DNA of 20,563 nucleotides from Candidatus Izemoplasma sp. (GTDB lineage: Bacteria; Bacillota_I; Bacilli_A; Izemoplasmatales; Izemoplasmataceae), in NCBI GenBank assembly GCA_007116205.1, contig SKIY01000016.1:1-20563 (forward strand), written 5' to 3'. A program made the translations under genes and the position numbers. This document shows positions 1 to 6,550 of the stretch, in pieces (position 1 is the stretch's first letter; the number at the start of each line of letters is the position of its first letter). The notes under the pieces were generated by a model. The model saw only the letters and a list, made by a program, of their open reading frames with translations, searched no databases and was not told where the DNA came from.

Positions 1-343
1 ACGCAGGTAGTGTTACGAGGTGCTCTCCACCAATCATTAAAGGTTTTTTATGATCTTTAATTAAAGTAGCTACAGTATTTTTTATCGTTTCTAATGTTTT
101 ATGCTTGTTGCCGAAAGTCATCTCCAAATCACCAATATCGGTAATTGATCTATCTGTTAAATCTTTGTCGAGATAAGGAGAGTATGTTTCTAATCCTTCT
201 GAATCGATGCGGATGGCTTGGGGTGCAAAGCGTGTTCCTGGACGATAACTTGTAGTACCATCAAATGGCGCACCAAACAATACGATATCAGCGTCTTTAT
301 ACTCAGCGTTACAGCTGATAAATGTCAAGGTGTTAGCGCGCAT
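1..343 (-). CDS. speB: Agmatinase / ureohydrolase, N-terminal part (cut by window edge)
   Basis: Manganese-dependent ureohydrolase, predicted to hydrolyse agmatine to putrescine plus urea in the cytosol. Only the first 114 residues lie in the window; the gene runs off the left edge. Visible are the ureohydrolase start GAPFDGTTSYRPGTRFAP (about residues 24-41) and the first metal-binding motif GGEH with its histidine at about residue 108, followed by LVTLP. The ATG at 343 lies inside the 3' end of speE (11-nt overlap), with a GGAT-type ribosome site just upstream in speE, so translation is probably coupled. Neighbours that make agmatine (speA-like) and use putrescine (speE) argue for agmatinase rather than arginase or formiminoglutamase. 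The remaining metal ligands are outside the window and could not be checked. Confidence 0.9.
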   Translation of the reverse strand, partial: MRANTLTFISCNAEYKDADIVLFGAPFDGTTSYRPGTRFAPQAIRIDSEGLETYSPYLDKDLTDRSITDIGDLEMTFGNKHKTLETIKNTVATLIKDHKKPLMIGGEHLVTLPA

Positions 344-1193
344 TTTTTAGTGCATCCTTAACATAAGTTGGCAACATAAAGGCACCCTTGTGAATGTCTG
401 AGTTGTAATAGTTTGTTTTTAAGTTTAGTGCTTCCCACGCTGCCATTTTATGGTCTTTAATAGGGTGGAATTTTTTAGATGCAAAACCGAACAACCAATG
501 TCCAGAAGGGTAAGTGGGTTGATGAAACTGATAGACTTCTGCAATAGGAAATAAATCTTTAATTTTAGCATGGGCTCTTATCATTTCGTGTTTTTGCTCA
601 TTAAAGTATGGCGATTCATGTTGGTTAATTAAAATGCCATCATTTGATAAAGCACGATAACAGTTATCATAAAAGGCTTTTGTAAATAAACCTTCTCCTG
701 GACCGATCGGATCGGTTGAATCTACCAAAATCAAATCATAGCTTTCTTTATCAGCGTTTTTAACAAACGCTAAGCCATCTTCAAAGAACAAATGAATCCG
801 ATTATCTTGATCAAGCGTTTTAGCAGTTAGTGGTAGATATTTTTGGCTTAAACGAACAACACGCTCATCAATTTCAACCATGTCTATTTTTTCAATACCG
901 CTGTATCTAGCGATTTCCCGTGCGGTACCACCATCACCACCACCAATGATTAAAACACGTTTAATGTTTGGGTTAACCGCCATAGGAACATGACTAATCA
1001 TGTCGTGATATATAAACTCATCTTTTTCATTCACCATCATTAAACCATCTAAGGTGAAAAATGTTCCAAAGGTATCAGAGCGATAAAAATCAATGGTTTG
1101 AAAAGGTGACACTTCACTATGAAGACGTTCAACATCTAAAATAGTGAAGTGGACTGATTTTGTCCAAGGTTCTGTGTAATGTATTTTTTTCAT
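333..1193 (-). CDS. speE: Spermidine synthase (putrescine aminopropyltransferase)
   Basis: Transfers the aminopropyl group of decarboxylated S-adenosylmethionine to putrescine, giving spermidine and methylthioadenosine; cytosolic. The protein is 286 residues, the usual bacterial size. It shows the N-terminal beta domain, YHDM (62-65), the nucleotide-binding loop GGGDGG (84-89), the acidic VEIDE (106-110) and the catalytic motif DSTDPIGP (157-164). An in-frame ATG 63 bases upstream would lie inside the preceding gene; the start at 1193 is chosen because a strong TTAAGGAGG sits just before it and MKKIHYTEPW matches the family N-terminus. The gap to the upstream decarboxylase gene is 10 nt, and its stop codon abuts the ribosome site. 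No methylthioadenosine nucleosidase is visible nearby to remove the by-product. Confidence 0.95.
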   Translation of the reverse strand: MKKIHYTEPWTKSVHFTILDVERLHSEVSPFQTIDFYRSDTFGTFFTLDGLMMVNEKDEFIYHDMISHVPMAVNPNIKRVLIIGGGDGGTAREIARYSGIEKIDMVEIDERVVRLSQKYLPLTAKTLDQDNRIHLFFEDGLAFVKNADKESYDLILVDSTDPIGPGEGLFTKAFYDNCYRALSNDGILINQHESPYFNEQKHEMIRAHAKIKDLFPIAEVYQFHQPTYPSGHWLFGFASKKFHPIKDHKMAAWEALNLKTNYYNSDIHKGAFMLPTYVKDALKNAR

Positions 1194-1203
1194 AAAAACC
1201 TCC

Positions 1204-2667
1204 TTAAGGTTTAAGGACTTTAATATAAACATTTGTATCTTTTTGATGTGCGCCAATTAAAATATTGCCTTCTTTTGATAGGTATGCGTAGTCGTTAATA
1301 ATTGCTTGTGTTATTTTTTCTCCGGGAACAACCAAGGGGATACCAGGTGGGTAGACCATAATTGAGTCAGCAGAAATCATGTCGATTGATTTTGAAAGCG
1401 CAATTAACATACTCGGCGCAAAAAATGCGTGACGCGGAGTGAACACCATTTCCGGAATACGTAGTTTTACATGTTTCACTGTTTTTTTAGGGTTTAATGC
1501 GTGTTTACTTGTAAAATCTTTAAAAGCCTCGTATAAAGCATTTAAACTTGTTTTTGTGTCACCTAAACTCACTACCGCTAAGACGACATGACTTTCCCCA
1601 AGTTCTAACTGGATGTTATAGCGGGCTTTGAAATAGTCATACACTTTAAACCCACTCATGCCGTAAGCACTGACATCTATGGTGATTTTTGTAATATCAA
1701 ACCCATGCATCGCATCATTATCAAGTAAATGATCACTTAAAACTTGAATGCCTGGTAGATTATTTAGTTTTTGGACAGTGGTTTTTACAAGCGGTAAAAG
1801 TGTTTTAAACCTTGAACTACTCTCTAGGGCAAGCTGTTTTCTAGCGATATCAAGCGATGCTAGAAGTAAATAGCTTGCACTTGAGGTTTGAAATAAGTTG
1901 ACTGTAGAGCGGACACGGCTATACGGAATGATACCATTATTGTGCAGTAAAATAGAACTTTGTGTTAATGAACCACCCGTTTTATGCATACTGATAGTGG
2001 CCATATCTGCACCGAGTACAGTTGCCGATTGTGGAAAATCATTGTGCAATGAAAAGTGACTACCGTGCGATTGGTCTGCTAAAACCGCCATATTGTGTTG
2101 ATGGGCATAATTTGCAATTGTTTTAAAATCTGAGGTATAGCCAAAATAAGTAGGGTGTAATAAGAAGACCGCTTTAGCATCTGGATGCGCATCGATTGCT
2201 TTGATAACATCCGCACTGCGAACGCCCATTGATACACCACTAAATTCATCAATGTGTGGAGCAATATAGATAGGAACAGCACCCGCTAAAACAATAGCGT
2301 TAAATGCCGATTTGTGAATGTTTCTAGGAAGGATGATTTTATCACCATCAGTACAAGTGGATAAAATCATATTTTGAACACCACTTGTCGACCCGTTTAC
2401 TAAAAAGAATGCGTGGTCTGCTTGAAATAAGTCCGCAGCTAATGCTTCGGCTTCTTTGATAACGCCGATGGGATTAGATAGGGAGTCCAGCTCTTTCATA
2501 CTGTTGACGTCAAGCTTGAAAATATCTGCGCCAACTGCATCCTTAAATTCCTTAGGTATGCCATTTCCCAGTTTATGTCCAGGGACATCAAAGGCTATAG
2601 GGTTGCTTTTTAAACCATAGTCAATTAACGCATCATAAAGGGGTGCTTTTTGATGGTTATTTTTCAT
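1204..2667 (-). CDS. speA: PLP-dependent Orn/Lys/Arg decarboxylase, probably biosynthetic arginine decarboxylase
   Basis: Fold-type I PLP enzyme of the Orn/Lys/Arg decarboxylase family. At 487 residues it is the size of Bacillus SpeA rather than the roughly 700-residue inducible decarboxylases. Seen: FDVPGHKLG (26-34), the PLP phosphate loop NGSTSGVQN (91-99), DQSHGSHF (198-205) supplying the aspartate that contacts the pyridine nitrogen, and SMHKTGGSLTQSS (226-238) with the PLP Schiff-base lysine K229. The C-terminal domain has YPPGIPLVVPGE. The family motif is usually DEAHGAHF, so Q199 in place of E is a small deviation. Substrate cannot be read from the motif; arginine is inferred because agmatinase lies in the same operon, which would be pointless for lysine or ornithine. 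The start overlaps the end of speD by 11 nt. Confidence 0.88.
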   Translation of the reverse strand: MKNNHQKAPLYDALIDYGLKSNPIAFDVPGHKLGNGIPKEFKDAVGADIFKLDVNSMKELDSLSNPIGVIKEAEALAADLFQADHAFFLVNGSTSGVQNMILSTCTDGDKIILPRNIHKSAFNAIVLAGAVPIYIAPHIDEFSGVSMGVRSADVIKAIDAHPDAKAVFLLHPTYFGYTSDFKTIANYAHQHNMAVLADQSHGSHFSLHNDFPQSATVLGADMATISMHKTGGSLTQSSILLHNNGIIPYSRVRSTVNLFQTSSASYLLLASLDIARKQLALESSSRFKTLLPLVKTTVQKLNNLPGIQVLSDHLLDNDAMHGFDITKITIDVSAYGMSGFKVYDYFKARYNIQLELGESHVVLAVVSLGDTKTSLNALYEAFKDFTSKHALNPKKTVKHVKLRIPEMVFTPRHAFFAPSMLIALSKSIDMISADSIMVYPPGIPLVVPGEKITQAIINDYAYLSKEGNILIGAHQKDTNVYIKVLKP

Positions 2668-3466
2668 ATAGATTCATCCCATAATAGATTTCTTTCATTT
2701 CTTGTTTTAATGAGTTGAGTAAATTTTTTTGTCGGTTTGGAGTAAGTTCATCTTTTTTCTTACCAAAAAGATAATTATCAAGATTTAGTTCTTTTAACAT
2801 CATTTTGGTATGGAAGATGTTTTCTTGATAAATATTTACATCGATCAGTTTATACCGTTCCACAGTGTTTTCATCAATATAATCTTGAATGGTATCAATA
2901 TCGTGATCGATAAAAACCTTTTTCCCATTAGCTAAACGGGTGAACCCACGGACACGATAGTCAACTGTAATGATGTCTGAATCGAAACTTGCAATAAGAT
3001 AATCTAATGCATTAAGTGGTGAAATCTCACCACAGGTAGAGACATCAATATCAACGCGAAAAGTTGACACCCCTTTTTCTGGATGTGACTCTGGGTAAGA
3101 ATGTACAGTGATATGCGATTTATCAAGATGACCAACGACAGTATGGTTTTTCGGACTGATGATGCCTCGGTTACATGAATCATCAAGTGCATATACTGGG
3201 ACTTCCTCTTCACTAATGAGTATCGTAACACTCGCCCCTTGAGGTTCATAATCTTGTTTTGAGATATTGAGAATACTCGCCCCAATTTTATTCGTGACGT
3301 TTTCTAAAATCTCTGTTAGTCTTTTTGAGTTGTAGACTTCGTCAATATACTCAATATAGGCTTCACGCTCTTTTTTTGTTTCAGTTATACAAATATCATA
3401 GATATTAAATGAGAGCGATTTGGTTAAATTGTTGAACCCGTATAAGGCCAATTTCGGTTTTTCCAT
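2657..3466 (-). CDS. speD: S-adenosylmethionine decarboxylase proenzyme, E. coli-type
   Basis: Pyruvoyl-dependent enzyme that decarboxylates S-adenosylmethionine to the aminopropyl donor for spermidine. At 269 residues it has the E. coli-type length, about twice that of B. subtilis SpeD. Sequence recalled from E. coli SpeD is closely similar along the whole chain: LYGFNNLTKSLSFNIYDIC near the start, QDYEPQGASVTIL, YPESHPEKG, DYRVRGFTR and VYQENIFHTKMML. The self-cleavage site is LDKSHI, with cleavage expected between K116 and S117 and S117 becoming the pyruvoyl group; STCG carries the catalytic cysteine C145. The start at 3466 is preferred over an in-frame ATG 63 bases upstream because TAAAGGAGG lies just before it. 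That ribosome site overlaps the metK stop codon, and only 11 bases separate the genes. Confidence 0.96.
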   Translation of the reverse strand: MEKPKLALYGFNNLTKSLSFNIYDICITETKKEREAYIEYIDEVYNSKRLTEILENVTNKIGASILNISKQDYEPQGASVTILISEEEVPVYALDDSCNRGIISPKNHTVVGHLDKSHITVHSYPESHPEKGVSTFRVDIDVSTCGEISPLNALDYLIASFDSDIITVDYRVRGFTRLANGKKVFIDHDIDTIQDYIDENTVERYKLIDVNIYQENIFHTKMMLKELNLDNYLFGKKKDELTPNRQKNLLNSLKQEMKEIYYGMNLYEK

Positions 3467-3477
3467 AAGAACCTCCT

Positions 3478-4647
3478 TTAGTTGCGAACTGCTTCTTTCA
3501 GTGCGTCTATGCGATCTATTTTTTCCCACGGTAAGTCTAAATCATTCCGACCAAAGTGTCCATACGCTGCAGTTTGCTTGTATATAGGACGTTTTAAGTC
3601 GAGCATTTCAATAATTGCACGCGGTCTTAGGTCGAAAACCTTACGAATCGCACTTTCAATAACTTCATCACTATGTGAACTGGTTCCAAAAGTATCAACA
3701 CGGACACTTGTAGGTTCAGCAACACCAATGGCATATGATAGTTGTACTTCGCAACGTTTCGCAAGTTTAGCCGCAACAATGTTCTTAGCGACATAGCGCG
3801 CAGCATAAGCAGCACTGCGGTCAACTTTTGTGGCGTCTTTACCACTAAACGCACCGCCACCATGACGTGCGTAACCACCATAAGTATCAACAATAATTTT
3901 ACGTCCAGTTAACCCTGCATCACCATGAGGGCCACCAATCACGAATTTACCTGTTGGATTGATAAAGATTTTGGTTTGTTCATCAATGAGTTCACTCGGT
4001 ATGACAGCGTTAATAACATGTTCGCGAATGTCTTCATGAATTTGTGATTGTTTGATGTTTGGCGCGTGTTGGCTTGAAACAACAATAGCATCTGCACGCA
4101 TCGGTTTATCTTCACTGTCGAACTCTAAGGTAACTTGTGTTTTACCATCAGGACGTAGATAAGAACAGGTTCCATTTTTACGAACTTCAGTAAGACGGCG
4201 TGCCAGTTTACTAGCTAAAACTGCTGTAAGCGGCATATACTCAGGTGTTTCATCAGTAGCGTAACCAAACATAATTCCTTGATCGCCAGCGCCTTGTTCT
4301 AAATAAGCGCCTTTACCTTCATCAACGCCTTGTGCAATATCTGGTGATTGTGGGTCAATCGCGACTAAAACACCCATTGTCTCAGCATCAAAGCCATATT
4401 TACCACGATCGTATCCAATTTCTTTCACGGTTTCTCTAACGATGCGTTGGATATCGACATAGGTTGTTGTGGTGATTTCACCCATGACTAAAACAAGCCC
4501 TGTGGTAACCGCTGTTTCACAAGCGACACGAGCGTCTTTATCATCGGCTAAAATACTATCTAAAATGGCATCGGAAATTTGGTCGCATATTTTGTCTGGA
4601 TGCCCTTCTGTAACGGATTCTGAGGTGAATAATTTTTTATTAATCAT
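3478..4647 (-). CDS. metK: S-adenosylmethionine synthetase (methionine adenosyltransferase)
   Basis: Makes S-adenosylmethionine from ATP and methionine; homotetrameric cytosolic enzyme with magnesium and potassium. The 389-residue length is normal for bacteria. Signature motifs are intact: GHPDKICDQISDAILD (15-30), GAGDQGIMFGYA (119-130) and the phosphate-binding GGGAFSGKD (263-271). It is the first gene of the polyamine operon, followed after 11 bases by speD, which consumes its product. The ribosome site AGAAAGGAAA precedes the ATG at 4647. A promoter lies only about 30 bases upstream, so the 5' leader is too short to hold a SAM riboswitch. Because SAM is essential, the operon probably serves general methylation as well as polyamine synthesis. 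An internal promoter for the spe genes was not seen. Confidence 0.98.
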   Translation of the reverse strand: MINKKLFTSESVTEGHPDKICDQISDAILDSILADDKDARVACETAVTTGLVLVMGEITTTTYVDIQRIVRETVKEIGYDRGKYGFDAETMGVLVAIDPQSPDIAQGVDEGKGAYLEQGAGDQGIMFGYATDETPEYMPLTAVLASKLARRLTEVRKNGTCSYLRPDGKTQVTLEFDSEDKPMRADAIVVSSQHAPNIKQSQIHEDIREHVINAVIPSELIDEQTKIFINPTGKFVIGGPHGDAGLTGRKIIVDTYGGYARHGGGAFSGKDATKVDRSAAYAARYVAKNIVAAKLAKRCEVQLSYAIGVAEPTSVRVDTFGTSSHSDEVIESAIRKVFDLRPRAIIEMLDLKRPIYKQTAAYGHFGRNDLDLPWEKIDRIDALKEAVRN

Positions 4648-4680
4648 AATTTATTTCCTTTCTAGTACATAGTCTATACT

Positions 4681-4708
4681 ATTGTATCAAAAAGCGTTTA
4701 AATAGCAA
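4681..4708 (-). promoter_or_regulatory. Sigma-A-type promoter of the metK-speD-speA-speE-speB operon
   Basis: Read on the minus strand, TTGCTA (4703-4708) and TACAAT (4681-4686) are separated by 16 bases. The -10 matches the consensus at five of six positions and the -35 at four of six. The expected start of transcription is near 4674, leaving a leader of about 27 bases before the metK ATG. No hairpin or riboswitch can fit in that leader. Confidence 0.6.
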
Positions 4709-4770
4709 GTAAAAAATAACAGTATGTTTAATTATTTTGTTTAGTAAAAGTAAACAATAACAATGTATAG

Positions 4771-4796
4771 CAAAAAAAGCATAAAAATTATGCTTT
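4771..4796 (-). terminator. Rho-independent terminator of yidD-bcp
   Basis: On the minus strand AAAGCATAA, a loop of TTT and TTATGCTTT form a 9-bp stem (4776-4784 with 4788-4796), continuing into a run of T residues. The bcp stop codon (4788-4790) is part of the stem, so the terminator is embedded in the end of the gene. It separates this operon from the metK promoter just downstream. Confidence 0.8.
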
Positions 4797-5231
4797 CAAT
4801 GACTTTAAGAGGGTTTCTACATGGTGTTTTGCTTTCACATTCACATAGCTTTTTACAACTTTACCATCGGTATCTAAAATGAAAGTACTTCTTACAACAC
4901 CCATATAGGTTTTTCCATACATCTGTTTTTCCTTTAAAACATCAAATGCTTTTATGAGTGCTTGTTCTTTGTCACTTAAAAGTAAAATTGATAAATCGTG
5001 TTTATTAGTAAAGTTTACATGCGAACGTACTGAATCTTTACTAACGCCGATTATTTTATAGTCCAGTGCTGAAAAAGCTTCTTGGTAATATGAAAAGTCT
5101 TTCGCTTCTAATGTACAACCGGTTGTGTTGTCTTTAGGGTAAAAATAAAGAATGACTTTTTGTCCTTTAAAGTCGGAAAGTTTATGTGTCTTATTGTCAT
5201 TGCCCATTAATTCGATATTTAGGTACTCCAT
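4788..5231 (-). CDS. bcp: Peroxiredoxin of the Bcp/PrxQ family, single-cysteine form
   Basis: Thiol peroxidase that reduces hydrogen peroxide and organic hydroperoxides in the cytosol. The 147-residue protein has the thioredoxin fold start and the peroxidatic motif PKDNTTGC (PxxxTxxC) with C39 as the attacking cysteine, plus VVRSTFI, whose arginine completes the active site. The second cysteine that E. coli Bcp has five residues after the first is a lysine here (GCTLEAKDF), and the protein contains no other cysteine, so it must act as a 1-Cys enzyme recycled by an external thiol. The ATG at 5231 is three bases after the yidD stop codon; its ribosome site AAAGGAG overlaps the end of yidD, so the two are cotranslated. 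Confidence 0.93.
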   Translation of the reverse strand: MEYLNIELMGNDNKTHKLSDFKGQKVILYFYPKDNTTGCTLEAKDFSYYQEAFSALDYKIIGVSKDSVRSHVNFTNKHDLSILLLSDKEQALIKAFDVLKEKQMYGKTYMGVVRSTFILDTDGKVVKSYVNVKAKHHVETLLKSLKA

Positions 5232-5234
5232 GGA

Positions 5235-5468
5235 TTACTCCTTTTTAATACTTTTTTTTCTCTCTGGGACAGGATCATACCCACCCTTTGAGAATGGATT
5301 ACAGCGGAGAATGCGATAAATAGATAGCCATAAAGCAACAAAAAAATTTCTTTTTTGAAAAGATTCTTTTGCATACTGACTGCAAGTAGGCCGATAACGG
5401 CATGTTGGTGTGGTGTTCTTTGTTAGGGATTGATAGGCATTGATAAGTTTTATTGCTAATTTACGCAT
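5235..5468 (-). CDS. yidD: Membrane protein insertion efficiency factor YidD
   Basis: Small 77-residue membrane-associated protein of the YidD family, reported in other bacteria to assist YidC-dependent insertion of inner-membrane proteins. Diagnostic motifs are present: CRYRPTCSQYA (23-33), an amphipathic stretch around residues 41-51, and RILRCNPFSKGGYDPVP (52-68). Cysteines are C23, C29 and C56. The start at 5468 is chosen over an in-frame ATG 24 bases upstream because AAGGAGGTG lies at ideal distance, and the upstream ATG would fall between the promoter and this ribosome site without a site of its own. The lysine-rich tail (RKKSIKKE) is typical. Genes for YidC, RnpA and RpmH, frequent companions elsewhere, are not in the window; here the partner is bcp. 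Confidence 0.96.
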   Translation of the reverse strand: MRKLAIKLINAYQSLTKNTTPTCRYRPTCSQYAKESFQKRNFFVALWLSIYRILRCNPFSKGGYDPVPERKKSIKKE

Positions 5469-5487
5469 ATCACACCTCCTTATTTTA

Positions 5488-5516
5488 ATCATATCAAAGG
5501 TCTATTTGTTGTTCAA
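5488..5516 (-). promoter_or_regulatory. Sigma-A-type promoter of yidD-bcp
   Basis: On the minus strand TTGAAC (5511-5516) and TATGAT (5488-5493) are separated by exactly 17 bases. The -10 matches five of six consensus positions. The predicted transcript starts near 5481, just before the AAGGAGG of yidD, giving a very short leader. It is divergent from the ytxK promoter. Confidence 0.65.
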
Positions 5517-5556
5517 GAAAGATAACTTTAAAGTGTGTATTTAACCCTTAATATAT

Positions 5557-5586
5557 TAGACAAATAGTAGTGTTATGTGGTAAAAT
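5557..5586 (+). promoter_or_regulatory. Extended -10 promoter of ytxK-ackA
   Basis: TAAAAT (5581-5586) is preceded by TGG, an extended -10 element (TGn), with TAGACA (5557-5562) 18 bases upstream as a partial -35. Transcription would start near 5593, about ten bases before the chosen ytxK ATG. This rules out the longer reading from the ATG at 5570. Confidence 0.6.
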
Positions 5587-5602
5587 ACCTTTTGGTGATA
5601 TT

Positions 5603-6550
5603 ATGGAAAACCAAAATGATGTAGAACTATTTTACAACTTTTTAAACGATTTGTCTGAACAGTTTACAAAAATTTATAAGCTTTCGTATTTAGAAGGTGT
5701 CAATGAAGCGTTGAATTACCTTTTAGATGATACGATTCAAACAGAGGTTACGTCTGAAGATTTAAGTATGTTTTCAAAGGAAAAAGCAAAGGTTTCAGAG
5801 GTTACTTTTGATAAGGAGAGCATTCGTAAAGCTTATCAACTGGCAATGTTACAAGGGTTTAAATATGATCAAATAACGAATGCGCAAATGACACCGGATT
5901 CAATTGGGATATTTATAGCCTACCTTATTAAAAAACTGTATGGAAAGCATTTTCCACAGGTGCTACTTGATCCCCTTATTGGTACGGGGAATCTATTAGC
6001 TACCGTTGCGAATCATAGTGAGACACCGTTTGAAGTGATTGGTATTGATGATGATCCATTAATGTGTGCATTATCAAGAAATATCTATGATGCTTTAAGT
6101 ATGAAAAATCAAGTTTTTTGCCAAGATACTATAAGTTATCAATCTCAACCGGTAGATATGATTGTTACAGATTTTCCACCGGATAAAGTTGATGATAAAT
6201 TCGGATATTTTCCTTATCCTGTCATTATGCATCATTTAGAGCACTTGAAAGCGGGACACTATTTTCTTGCGCTTATAGAGAATCGTTTTTTTGAGCAGAA
6301 ACAAAGTGCATTATTTAGAGAAAAACTTGCTGAGAAGGCACATTTATTTGGTTTAATTAAGTTGGATGAAGGCTTGTTTAAAAACCATCCTCAAAGTATA
6401 TTAATTATGAAGAAAAAAATAGATCAAAAGGAAACCATCGATGATTTTTTACTAGTTGATTTACCAAGTTTCACAGATCGTGATGCCTTTCATAAGGCCT
6501 TGGTTAAAATGGATCAATGGTTTGCTAAGAAAGAGGTAGATGTACAATGA
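5603..6550 (+). CDS. ytxK: Class I SAM-dependent methyltransferase, YtxK-like (N6-adenine type)
   Basis: A 315-residue protein with an N-terminal helical region (about 1-95) followed by a Rossmann-type methyltransferase domain of the N6-adenine family. The SAM-binding motif is LLDPLIGTGNLLATV (121-135), followed by the acidic IGIDDDP (147-152). The expected catalytic motif IV position reads VTDFPPDK (188-195) followed by GYFPYP. The location directly upstream of ackA, with an ATGA overlap, is the order found in Bacillus and other Bacilli for YtxK, which supports orthology. The methylation substrate of this family is not established; no restriction or specificity gene is adjacent, so a restriction-modification role is unlikely. 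The start at 5603 is set by the promoter and by GGTGAT upstream; the ATG at 5570 precedes the predicted transcript start. Confidence 0.85.
   Translation: MENQNDVELFYNFLNDLSEQFTKIYKLSYLEGVNEALNYLLDDTIQTEVTSEDLSMFSKEKAKVSEVTFDKESIRKAYQLAMLQGFKYDQITNAQMTPDSIGIFIAYLIKKLYGKHFPQVLLDPLIGTGNLLATVANHSETPFEVIGIDDDPLMCALSRNIYDALSMKNQVFCQDTISYQSQPVDMIVTDFPPDKVDDKFGYFPYPVIMHHLEHLKAGHYFLALIENRFFEQKQSALFREKLAEKAHLFGLIKLDEGLFKNHPQSILIMKKKIDQKETIDDFLLVDLPSFTDRDAFHKALVKMDQWFAKKEVDVQ

Noticed and set aside
701..716. GACCGATCGGATCGGT palindrome resembling the TetR operator
   Set aside because: It is inside speE and encodes the catalytic DSTDPIGPG motif, so the sequence is explained by the protein.
3482..3796. 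Plus-strand open frame opposite metK
   Set aside because: It lies wholly inside metK, a clear conserved gene on the other strand; no ribosome site, promoter or recognisable domain.
4648..4680. SAM riboswitch upstream of metK
   Set aside because: The predicted promoter leaves a leader of only about 27 bases, far too short, and no conserved SAM-box pattern is seen in the wider gap.
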